64,000 bases of DNA. Source: Persicimonas caeni (GTDB lineage Bacteria; Myxococcota_A; Bradymonadia; Bradymonadales; Bradymonadaceae). The DNA is taken from contig NZ_CP041186.1 of NCBI RefSeq assembly GCF_006517175.1, positions 1,391,001-1,455,000 of the forward strand. The letters are read 5' to 3'. The notes beneath the pieces are model-generated. The model was not told the DNA's origin. It saw only the letters and a list, made by a program, of their open reading frames with translations, and did not search any database. The translations under genes were made by a program, and so were the position numbers. Every line of letters starts with the position of its first letter. Position 1 is the stretch's first letter. This document shows positions 53,187 through 60,192 of the stretch, piece after piece.

Positions 53187-53256
53187 GGGGGGTTTGGGGG
53201 TTTGGGGGTTTGGGGGTTTGGGGGTTTGGGGGTTTGGGGGTTTGGGGGTTTAGGGG
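53187..53256 (+). repeat. TTTGGGGG tandem repeat, about 8 copies
   Basis: An 8-bp unit GGGGGTTT repeated without interruption, ending in TTTAGGGGGG. Strong G-quadruplex potential, directly next to the FNR-type box. Confidence 0.95.
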
Positions 53257-53279
53257 GGCTGATGGCGCGGATGGGGCAG

Positions 53280-53417
53280 AGACACAAATGCCCGTGAACT
53301 CGAAAGTTCACGGGCATTCGCTGCTTAGGAGTAGCAGTACAAAAGGAGCGCAGGCGGTGTCGGCCGGAGGTGAGTACCGGGCCAGGACTTAGAGTCCGGC
53401 TTCCCTCGCCTGCACTG
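53280..53417 (-). ncRNA. Candidate structured small RNA or leader
   Basis: Read on the minus strand from about 53417. First comes a multi-branched fold closed by GCAGGCG (53407-53413) with CGCCTGC (53350-53356). It contains the hairpin GGACT/AGTCC (53385-53397, extendable with GCC/GGC) and a stem GGCC/GGCC (362-365 with 380-383). The loop of that stem contains TACTCACCTCC, complementary to Shine-Dalgarno sequences. A small hairpin CTGCT/AGCAG (53322-53337) and a perfect 14-bp stem (53287-53300 with 53305-53318, loop of 4) followed by TTTGTGTCT come next. A promoter-like -10 TATAAC and an FNR-type box sit just upstream. It may be a free sRNA or the leader of the haem-copper operon. Confidence 0.55.
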
Positions 53418-53423
53418 AAATCA

Positions 53424-53463
53424 GTTATACAGGGTTTTCGGGGCTGTCATATGACGTAGATCA
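53424..53463 (-). promoter_or_regulatory. FNR-type class II promoter for the structured RNA
   Basis: On the minus strand, TGATCTACGTCA (53452-53463) is followed by a -10 hexamer TATAAC (53424-53429). A start at about 53417 puts the box centre near -41, the normal class II spacing. Confidence 0.55.
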
Positions 53464-53609
53464 TGTGGCGGAGATATCGGGGGTTCGAATTGCGATTCAA
53501 TTCTAATTACCCTCGCAAACGTTGCGCGCTCGGAACCGCCTGTAATCGGCAACATCACTGTGTTGCTGTACGTGTGACGGTGATTAACGATGATTGCTTC
53601 GAATAGCCT

Positions 53610-54014
53610 ATGAAAAAGCTACCACGATATCGCTTCTTGGCCGTTTTGCTTTGCCTGGCGTGCGTTGCGCCGGCGTGCGCTTCGGATGACTCCGAAGGGG
53701 ATGCGAGTGAGCGGGCGGATGTGGGCGGCGACGCTGGCGCCGACACGTCGAATGACGGAGATGAGCGGCGGTTATGTGATCCCCTCTTCGTCTGTACTGA
53801 TCAATTCGGAGAATATACGGAACAACTGGAATCTGACGTCGATTGCCCCGAAACCCCTCCCGAAATTGGTACCGATTGCGGAAGCAGAGATTTTCAGTGC
53901 TATTACTGCCGGTATCCGGAGCGGGCGGAGAGCATTCCGGATCCAGAGCCCGGCGGCGTGAATTGCTTTTCGGGAAGTTGGAGAAAAGGTGGCGTTGTTT
54001 GCACATCTCTGTAG
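53610..54014 (+). CDS. Small Cys-rich lipoprotein, function unknown
   Basis: 134 aa. Signal peptide with lipobox VAPAC, a short acidic linker (DDSEGDASE), and a Cys-rich domain with about eight Cys (RRLCDPLFVCTDQ; DVDCPETPPEIGTDCGSRDFQCYYC; NCFSGSW; VVCTSL) that probably form disulfides on the surface. Base composition is less GC-rich than its neighbours, perhaps a sign of recent arrival. No family recognised. No strong ribosome site. Followed directly by the 31-bp repeat array. Confidence 0.7.
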   Translation: MKKLPRYRFLAVLLCLACVAPACASDDSEGDASERADVGGDAGADTSNDGDERRLCDPLFVCTDQFGEYTEQLESDVDCPETPPEIGTDCGSRDFQCYYCRYPERAESIPDPEPGGVNCFSGSWRKGGVVCTSL

Positions 54015-54034
54015 GTAATTGTCGGTGCACTAGT

Positions 54035-54245
54035 GGGCAAGATGCCCACGCACCGAACTCGACGAGGGCAAGATGCCCACACACCGAACTCGACGAGGGC
54101 AAGATGCCCACGCACCGAACTCGACGAGGGCAAGATGCCCACACACCGAACTCGACGAGGGCAAGATGCCCACGCACCGAACTCGACGAGGGCAAGATGC
54201 CCACGCACCGAACTCGACGAGGGCAAGATGCCCACGCACCGAACC
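54035..54245. repeat. 31-bp tandem repeat array, 7 copies
   Basis: GGGCAAGATGCCC starts at 54035, 54066, 54097, 54128, 54159, 54190 and 54221, exactly 31 bp apart. Units are identical except for one G/A change (CACGCACC or CACACACC). There are no spacers and no cas genes, so it is not a CRISPR. The first unit is preceded by TCGGTGC, which pairs with GCACCGA. Confidence 0.97.
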
Positions 54246-54272
54246 GGCGCAGGGCTCCGCGGGGTGGAGCGA

Positions 54273-55139
54273 CTAAATCACCACTTCTACCAGGGCGCCG
54301 AGCGCCAGCAGCGGGAGCGTGGCCAGGCTCGAGAAGAAGAGTTTGCGGCCCCAGGCGGCGACGTCGCCGTCTGGGACGCGGCGGAAGCCGGCGACGGTGG
54401 GGCCGACGGTGCCGACGACGGCGAGCGCGAAGAAGACCCACTTCGAGTCGAGGACGAAGGGGAGCGCGGCGACGCTGGCGAGGGTGAGGATGGCGCTCAG
54501 GCGCGCCCAGAAGATCGTGATCGGATAGGCTGAGCTCTCGGGGGCGATCTTGAGGCCGGCGCGCAGGTAATCGGGCGCGCGGTATAGGGCGATGCCCAGA
54601 AAGTGCGGGATCTGCCACCAGAAGAGGATCGAGAAGAGGACGAGCGCGCCCGGGTCGACCGCGCCGGTCACCGCGGTCCAGCCCATGACGGGTGGCAACG
54701 CGCCGGAGACCGCGCCGATGGGCACGGCCCAGAAGGTGCGACGCTTGAGCGGGGTGTAGACGAAGGCGTAGATGCCCGTGGCCAGCGCGCCCAAGGCCGC
54801 GCAGAGCATGTTGACGTAGACGCCGAGCAAGAGGAGCCCGCCGAGCACGGCCAGGCAGCCGAGGATGATGCCCTCGAGGGGCTCGAGGCGTCCGGCGGCC
54901 AGCGGGCGGGTGCTCGTGCGGTCCATGAACGCGTCGGTGTCGCGCTCGAGCACCTGGTTGAAGGCGCCGCTGCCGGCGACCAACAGGCCGGTGCCGACCA
55001 GCGCGGCCACTGCGGTCTCGAGGCCGGCGGCGCCGGGCGCGAGCCACAGGCCGGCGGCGGCCGTCATGACGTTGCTGACGACGATGCCCGGCTTGGTCAG
55101 GCTGAGCCAGTCGCGGGGTCGGGTTTGTTTTTGTTGCAA
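54273..55139 (-). CDS. ctaB: Protohaem IX farnesyltransferase (haem O synthase)
   Basis: 288 aa from a TTG at 55139, 7 nt after AAGGAG; longer starts run into repeat DNA. UbiA-family membrane prenyltransferase with Asp-rich motif NQVLERDTDAFMDRTSTRPL, second motif YTPLKRRT, and about eight helices. Converts haem B to haem O by adding a farnesyl group, needed for haem-copper enzymes with O- or A-type haem. It is grouped with the oxidase-like cluster and copper genes. No CtaA-type haem A synthase is seen here. Confidence 0.95.
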   Translation of the reverse strand: MQQKQTRPRDWLSLTKPGIVVSNVMTAAAGLWLAPGAAGLETAVAALVGTGLLVAGSGAFNQVLERDTDAFMDRTSTRPLAAGRLEPLEGIILGCLAVLGGLLLLGVYVNMLCAALGALATGIYAFVYTPLKRRTFWAVPIGAVSGALPPVMGWTAVTGAVDPGALVLFSILFWWQIPHFLGIALYRAPDYLRAGLKIAPESSAYPITIFWARLSAILTLASVAALPFVLDSKWVFFALAVVGTVGPTVAGFRRVPDGDVAAWGRKLFFSSLATLPLLALGALVEVVI

Positions 55140-55160
55140 TTCTTTACTCCTTGGTTTTCG

Positions 55161-55316
55161 GGGCCCCCCATCCGCCCTTCGCTTCGCTTCGGGCACCTTC
55201 CCCCCGGGGTAAGGGATGCTGTTGCGAGAAGCCACGTGGTTCAAGAGAGCTAAGGCAGCCCTTCCCCGGGGGGAAGGTGCCGAGCGCGTGGTTTAGCGCG
55301 AGGCGGATGGGGGGCC
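55161..55316. repeat. Large inverted repeat element between ctaB and copD-like gene
   Basis: Arms 55161-55218 and 55258-55316 are approximate reverse complements (GGCCCCCCATCCGCC...CCTTCCCCC). The centre has GAAGCCACGTGGTTCAAGAG, and its relative occurs inverted at 48850-48880. Confidence 0.85.
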
Positions 55317-55330
55317 TCAACAACCCGAAC

Positions 55331-55825
55331 CTACACCCACGGCCTAGCCACAAACACCGCCAAGCAGACGATGACGATCACGAGAATCCCCGTCACCCTA
55401 CCCAGCCAGCCCGCGACCTTGCGCAAACGTTCGGCCTCTGCAGAGCCGTAACCCACCTCCGTCGCCTTCGGCCCCAGATACCAATCGTGCACGCCGCTCA
55501 CGACAAGCATGGCGATGACGGCCAGGAGCTTGTAGCCCAAGAGCCGCGTGTGATTGGCCTCGAAGAACGACAGGTTCAGGACATTTTCGACCGTCGCGCC
55601 CCACGAGTAGGCCATATACGAGCCGGTGACGACGAGCACGGTCAGGCAGAGCCAGCCCACGGGGCGAAATGCGTGGCCCAAGCGCGAGGTGACCGCGCGG
55701 CGAAGGCGCGGCTCGAGCTTGCGGGCGGCGGGTACGGCGACCATCCCCATGAAGAGGACGCCGCCGACCCAGATCACCGCCGAGAGCACGTGGAGGACGA
55801 GGCTGATCTTGTAGAGTGGGGTCAA
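55331..55825 (-). CDS. CopD-like four-TM membrane protein
   Basis: 164 aa from a TTG at 55825 that overlaps the nnrS stop (TTGA), site GGGAGG. Four helices: ISLVLHVLSAVIWVGGVLFMG (His in the first helix, typical of CopD and related haem- or copper-linked families), VGWLCLTVLVVTGSYMAY, LLGYKLLAVIAMLVV and VTGILVIVIVCLAVFV. It may bind haem or move copper. Coupled to nnrS, so likely part of NO or metal handling. Family call is tentative. Confidence 0.7.
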   Translation of the reverse strand: MTPLYKISLVLHVLSAVIWVGGVLFMGMVAVPAARKLEPRLRRAVTSRLGHAFRPVGWLCLTVLVVTGSYMAYSWGATVENVLNLSFFEANHTRLLGYKLLAVIAMLVVSGVHDWYLGPKATEVGYGSAEAERLRKVAGWLGRVTGILVIVIVCLAVFVARPWV

Positions 55826-56988
55826 CCGGGCCTCCCGTCAGCGCGCGGCTTGACCAGAATCGGGACGTACTGGAGCAGGTAGACGGCGAAGGCGAGTGCG
55901 AAGAGAACGCCCGAGGCGATCACCCAGTCGACGTAGTGCGACGGCCAGATAATCGGGACCAGCGTGCGGCCCAGTGCGGCCAGACTCATGGCGACGAAGG
56001 CCCAGGCGACGGGTTTGGTGACTTTGAGTTCGCGGCCGGTGTGGCCGAGCGCGACGCGGGCCATCATGCCCAGGGTGAGCAGGCCGATGGCGCCTACGGT
56101 CAGGGCGTGGGTGCCCATCGAGCCGGAGACCTGCGGGGTGAAGACGGCCAGCCCGCGCAGCACGAAGCCGGCGGCGATCCAGGCGTGCCCCAGATGCAGC
56201 ACCCACAGGATCGGCTTGTCGATAGTTTGCTTGGCGCCCCAGTGCGTCTGGCGGGCGAGGATGGCGACGCCGGCGATGATGGCCGCGGCGCCTGTAAACC
56301 ACTCCATGGGGGCGAAGACGCTCAGAGCGATGGCGGCGCCCACGGCGACGACCAGGAACTTCTCGAGCTTTTTGTTCGAGCGGATGAGCGCGTCGCCGAC
56401 GGCGTTGCGCGTGAACATCGGGATGATGCGCCCGCCGATGATCAGCGTGATAACGGCGATCAGATCGACGGCGAGCAAGAGCGCCGGGCGTGCCCAGCCC
56501 TCGACGACGCCGAGCGCGTCGAGGTGCATGGCGGCGTTGGCGCCCCACAGGAGCGCCAGGATGCCCAGGAACTTGAGGTTTCTGCGGTTGTTCGTGCGGA
56601 TGAGCGGGCGGCCGATGGCCCCGGCGAGCGCCGGGATGAAGAGGAGGTCGGCCATCACGACGAGCCCCGGCTGCAAGTCGCCGGCGAAGACGACGGCCAA
56701 ACGGCCGGCCAGCCACAGCAGACACAGCACGACGAGCCGTCCACCGACGGCGGTCTCCTGCTTGGTCCAGTTGCCCACGGCCGTGAGCAAGAAGCCTGCG
56801 ACCACGGCCACGGTGAACCCGAAGACCATCTCGTGGCCGTGCCAGGTCGACGGCGTCCAGTACGCAGAGGCGTCGACGTGGCCGGTGTAGGCGAGCAGCC
56901 AGAGCGGAAGAAAGGCCACGGCAAAGGCCGCCGCCAGCAAGAAGAAGGGCCGAAAGCCCTTGGCGAAAACAGTCGGGGTCGATGTCAT
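55822..56988 (-). CDS. nnrS: NnrS family protein
   Basis: 388 aa, about 12 membrane helices. Begins KGFRPFFLLAAAFAVAFLPLW and contains WHGHEMVFGF, NRRNLKF, GGRIIPMFTRNA and THALTVGAIGLLTLGMMARVALGHTGR, all hallmarks of NnrS. NnrS is a haem- and copper-containing membrane protein that protects cells from NO during denitrification. Upstream is the hemerythrin gene in the same direction; downstream the CopD-like gene overlaps. The operon is led by an FNR-type box at 57602-57613. Confidence 0.95.
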   Translation of the reverse strand: MTSTPTVFAKGFRPFFLLAAAFAVAFLPLWLLAYTGHVDASAYWTPSTWHGHEMVFGFTVAVVAGFLLTAVGNWTKQETAVGGRLVVLCLLWLAGRLAVVFAGDLQPGLVVMADLLFIPALAGAIGRPLIRTNNRRNLKFLGILALLWGANAAMHLDALGVVEGWARPALLLAVDLIAVITLIIGGRIIPMFTRNAVGDALIRSNKKLEKFLVVAVGAAIALSVFAPMEWFTGAAAIIAGVAILARQTHWGAKQTIDKPILWVLHLGHAWIAAGFVLRGLAVFTPQVSGSMGTHALTVGAIGLLTLGMMARVALGHTGRELKVTKPVAWAFVAMSLAALGRTLVPIIWPSHYVDWVIASGVLFALAFAVYLLQYVPILVKPRADGRPG

Positions 56989-57018
56989 CGACGGTACCTC
57001 GAAGCGAGAAGCGATGAA

Positions 57019-57501
57019 CTACAAGTCAAGATCCTCGACTCGTGGCTCGACTTGCGACAGGAACTGTCGCTCGTGGGCGCTGTGAGCGGCCAGCGTCTGG
57101 CGCATGGTGCTCACCAGTGTGATGAGTTTGTCACAGCAAACTCCATGCCGAGCGCCATTCTTTTGCTCGCAACCTTGCGACAAAATATCCCAGAACTCTT
57201 GGAGCTGCGCTTCGATCTGACGATGCTCGTCGTGGATGTCGTCGAGCTCTTCGAGCTCTTCTTGGCTGGCGACCCGTGCGGCGGCCGGAAAAATTCGCGT
57301 CTCCTCTTCGCCGATATGTTCGTCGAGCTCGTCGTTGAACTCGCGGGTGTAGGAGATCAACTCCTCGATGATCAGTGCGGGGTCCTCGCTGCCGCGAATC
57401 CCGTCGAGGTGTGCTTCGATATCGTCGAGAAGCCAGATGAGGCGAGTGTGCCCGTGAGCCATCTTCGGCAGCTTGGTGGTGGTGGTGATTTGCGCGGTCA
57501 T
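57019..57501 (-). CDS. Hemerythrin-like (HHE) iron protein
   Basis: 160 aa, no signal peptide. It has a four-helix HHE pattern: HGHTRLIWLLDDIEAHL, DELDEHIGEEETRIFP, DIHDEHRQIEAQL and AHSAHERQFL, giving His and Glu ligands for a di-iron site. A CC pair (GVCCDKL) is present. Such proteins bind O2 or NO or repair Fe-S clusters (YtfE/RIC-like). First gene of the nnrS operon, so it likely responds to NO. Di-iron binding is inferred from motifs. Confidence 0.85.
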   Translation of the reverse strand: MTAQITTTTKLPKMAHGHTRLIWLLDDIEAHLDGIRGSEDPALIIEELISYTREFNDELDEHIGEEETRIFPAAARVASQEELEELDDIHDEHRQIEAQLQEFWDILSQGCEQKNGARHGVCCDKLITLVSTMRQTLAAHSAHERQFLSQVEPRVEDLDL

Positions 57502-57573
57502 GGCGGCCTCCCGGTCGAGCGAGAAAAGGTGCAGCGAAAAAGCACGACGCGGCGGAATGCGACGTCACCGGCC

Positions 57574-57613
57574 ATTGTAAGTACGAGGCGCAACGGCGGT
57601 ATGACATGGATCA
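57574..57613 (-). promoter_or_regulatory. FNR-type class II promoter for hemerythrin-nnrS operon
   Basis: Box TGACATGGATCA (57602-57613) and, on the minus strand, a -10 TACAAT (57574-57579). A start near 57567 puts the box centre near -41. The same box may also affect the divergent regulator gene. Confidence 0.6.
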
Positions 57614-57720
57614 TCCTTGGCACACGCTTTGCTCTGTTTTGTTGGCGAGCGACGCATCAATGGGCCACGAAGCGGCCATCGAAAGCTCCTCAAACACCTC
57701 TAGACGAACGAGACGCCCCT

Positions 57721-58422
57721 ATGGAAAAGGTCGATAAGCTGCGCGAAATCCCGATGTTCGAGGCGGTTCCGCCGACCACGCTCGAGCCGCTGGCCCAATA
57801 CTTTGTGGCACGCACCTTCGAGCGCGGAGATCTGCTGTGGAAAGAGGGGACGCCGGCGCACAACTTCACCTTTATCACCCACGGTAAGATCAAGGTGTTG
57901 AAGTATCGCAATGACGGCAAGGAGACCACGCTGGGCATCTTCAACGACGGAGATCCGGTCGGCCAGATCGCGGTCTACCAGCGCATCGACTACCCGGCGA
58001 GCGCCATCGCGCTCGACGACACCGAGGTGCTCCAGATCCACCGCGACCACTTCTTTGGCACCCTCAAGCGCGACGCGGACCTGCTCGAGGCGACGATCAA
58101 CTCGATGATGCGCCGAAACCACCACCTGGTGCGGCGCATCCACGAGCTGGCGACCGACTGCGCCGAGCAGCGCCTGGCGATGCTTTTCGAGAAGTTCAGC
58201 GAGAAGATGGGCCGTCGCACCAAGCTCGACGACGGCAGCATGGGCATCTTCGTCGACCTGCCCTTGTCACGTCGCGATATCGCCGAGCTCATCAACACGC
58301 GTGTGGAGACGGCGATTCGTATCATGAGTCGGTGGAACAAGGAGGGCCCGGTCAAGACCGAAAAGACCGGCTTTTTGATCGTCGATGCCGCCAAACTCCA
58401 AGAGATTGCCACCGAGTTCTAA
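57721..58422 (+). CDS. Crp/Fnr family regulator (DNR-like, no Fe-S cysteines)
   Basis: 233 aa from the ATG at 57721. The N-terminal cyclic-nucleotide-like beta-roll (HNFTFITHGKIKVLKY; GDPVGQIAVYQ) is followed by a long dimer helix and a C-terminal helix-turn-helix (LPLSRRDIAELINTRVETAIRIMSRW). It lacks the N-terminal Cys cluster of FNR and looks like DNR/NNR-type regulators that sense NO through haem. The recognition helix carries the E-x-x-x-R pattern, fitting TGA-containing boxes. It most likely controls nirK, the haem-copper operon, nnrS and the structured RNA. Confidence 0.9.
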   Translation: MEKVDKLREIPMFEAVPPTTLEPLAQYFVARTFERGDLLWKEGTPAHNFTFITHGKIKVLKYRNDGKETTLGIFNDGDPVGQIAVYQRIDYPASAIALDDTEVLQIHRDHFFGTLKRDADLLEATINSMMRRNHHLVRRIHELATDCAEQRLAMLFEKFSEKMGRRTKLDDGSMGIFVDLPLSRRDIAELINTRVETAIRIMSRWNKEGPVKTEKTGFLIVDAAKLQEIATEF

Positions 58423-58561
58423 GGCAACCTTCAAGAACTAACCCCCGAAAATGTTGCGCGCTTTGCGGGGCCAACGCAAACCTTGCGCTGGCCCGCCGCA
58501 AATTTTTCTCCCCCCTCCCCCGCTGCTCGCAGCGTCCCGAGCGGGCTTCGAGTCCGCGTTC

Positions 58562-58573
58562 TGATCCAGATCA
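58562..58573 (+). promoter_or_regulatory. FNR/DNR-type box upstream of nirK
   Basis: TGATCCAGATCA, about 100 bp before the nirK ATG. A clear -10 at class II spacing is not obvious; TTTAAT at 58606-58611 is a possible one. Confidence 0.6.
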
Positions 58574-58672
58574 TATCGGCCAATCTTTGGCACGTGCCTC
58601 GCAGATTTAATCCACCGTCACGCCGCCTCGTGGTGAGGTGGATGGATGCCAATTGACCGAACGGAGGACTCA

Positions 58673-60148
58673 ATGTTCGTCCCAATGAAGAATGTTCTGA
58701 CTAACCGTTGGCGCGTGCTCGCGCTCGTCACCCTGTTCCTGTCGATCTTGACGTTGGGCGCCTGCAAGGCCGACTCAGCCAAGTCGACCACGGCCGACGA
58801 ACCCGCCCAGACCGGCGAGACGGTCGAGTTCACCCTCGAGGCCTACCTGAGCGGCTACAAGGGTGTGGGTGGCGACATCGACGGGCAGACCAACCCGGAG
58901 TTGAAGGTCAATGCCGGAGACACCGTCAAGGTCACGCTCATCAACAAAGAGAATATGGCCCACGACATCGCGCTGGAGAACGCCGGCACGAAGAGCGAAG
59001 CGCTCATGAAGGTCAACGAGCGCACGACGTTTACCTTCGAGGCGAAGGCCAACGACACCTACTTCTGCTCGCTGCCCGGCCACCGTCAGGCCGGCATGGT
59101 CGGCAAAGTCGTCGTCGGCGGCGGCGACCAGCCGGTGGCGGCCCACGAGGGTCACAGCAACAGCTTGATGCCCGCCACGGCCACCTCGCTCAAGAAGGCC
59201 AAGAAGGTGAATACCGACGAGATTGGCTGGGACGCCGCGGATATCCCGCCGCCCATCAAGCGCAAAGAGAACAAGACCGTCGAGTACGTCATCGAGACCG
59301 AAGAGGTCGTCGCCGAGCTCGAGGACGGCACCACCTACGAGATGTGGACCTACAACGGCAAGGTCCCCGGCCCCTTCCTGCGCGTCAAAGAGGGTGACAC
59401 GGTCATCGTCCACGTCGACAACGCCCCCGACAGCACCATGTCGCACAGCATCGACTTCCACTCGGTGACCGGCCCCGGCGGCGGTGCGGCCGTGCTGCAG
59501 GTGCCCCCGGGCGAGCGACGCTCGCTGCAGTTCAAGGCGACCCACGCCGGCCTGTACGTGTACCACTGCGCCACCCCGCATATCCCCACGCACCTGGCCC
59601 GCGGCATGTTCGGCATGATTCTAGTCGAGCCCAAGGAAGGCCTGGCCCCGGTCGACAAGGAGTTCTACGTCATGCAGGGCGAGTACTACACCAAGGCACG
59701 CCCGGGCACCGCAGGACACCAGGAGGAGAGCTCCGACCGCCTCTTCGAAGAGATGCCCACGTACGTGGTCTTCAACGGCCGCGTGGGCTCGCTGACCGGT
59801 GAGCGCGTCATGAAAGCCGAGGTGGGCGAGAACGTGCGCATCTTCTTCGGCGTCGGCGGCCCGAACACCCACAGCGCCTTCCACGTCATCGGCGAGATCT
59901 TCGACAAGGTCTACTCCGAAGCGGCCATCATCAGCGAGCCGCTGCGCAACGTGCAGACCACCGCGGTGCCCCCGGGCGGCGCGACCATGGTCGAGTTCGA
60001 GGTCGACTACCCGGGTAAGTACCTGCTCGTCGACCACGCGCTGACTCGCCTGGACAAGGGTGCCGTGGGCATCCTGGAGGTCACCGGCGAGGCCGACGAC
60101 ACGCTGTATAAGAGTCTGAGTGGCGAAGAGGCCACGGACAAGCACTGA
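58673..60148 (+). CDS. nirK: Copper nitrite reductase with extra N-terminal cupredoxin domain, lipoprotein
   Basis: 491 aa from the ATG at 58673 after ribosome site GGAGG. Signal peptide with lipobox TLGAC. Residues ~30-150 form an extra cupredoxin (VTLINKENMAHDI; YFCSLPGHRQAGMVGKV) with its own type 1 copper ligands His, Cys, His, Met. The two NirK domains follow: MSHSIDFHS and YHCATPHIPTHLARGMFG supply type 1 and type 2 ligands, and THSAFHVIGEIFDKV the third type 2 His. It reduces nitrite to NO in the periplasm. The added domain may take electrons from a donor. A SCO gene follows 44 bp later. Confidence 0.95.
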   Translation: MFVPMKNVLTNRWRVLALVTLFLSILTLGACKADSAKSTTADEPAQTGETVEFTLEAYLSGYKGVGGDIDGQTNPELKVNAGDTVKVTLINKENMAHDIALENAGTKSEALMKVNERTTFTFEAKANDTYFCSLPGHRQAGMVGKVVVGGGDQPVAAHEGHSNSLMPATATSLKKAKKVNTDEIGWDAADIPPPIKRKENKTVEYVIETEEVVAELEDGTTYEMWTYNGKVPGPFLRVKEGDTVIVHVDNAPDSTMSHSIDFHSVTGPGGGAAVLQVPPGERRSLQFKATHAGLYVYHCATPHIPTHLARGMFGMILVEPKEGLAPVDKEFYVMQGEYYTKARPGTAGHQEESSDRLFEEMPTYVVFNGRVGSLTGERVMKAEVGENVRIFFGVGGPNTHSAFHVIGEIFDKVYSEAAIISEPLRNVQTTAVPPGGATMVEFEVDYPGKYLLVDHALTRLDKGAVGILEVTGEADDTLYKSLSGEEATDKH

Positions 60149-60156
60149 GCTCGACA

Positions 60157-60180
60157 CGGGCCCCGCTTCGGCGGGGCCCG
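60157..60180 (+). other. 10-bp GC hairpin between nirK and SCO gene
   Basis: CGGGCCCCGC pairs with GCGGGGCCCG around a TTCG tetraloop. There is no T run after it, so it more likely acts as an mRNA stabiliser or processing signal than as a terminator. Confidence 0.7.
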
Positions 60181-60192
60181 ATGGAGAAGACC

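Noticed and set aside
53350-53413. tRNA-Leu (TAG) gene
   Set aside because: An anticodon-arm-like CTTAGAG loop exists on the plus strand, but there is no D-loop GG, no TTC-containing T arm and no CCA-type acceptor layout; a structured RNA on the minus strand fits better.
54035-54245. CRISPR array
   Set aside because: The 31-bp units are contiguous with no unique spacers, and no cas genes are nearby.
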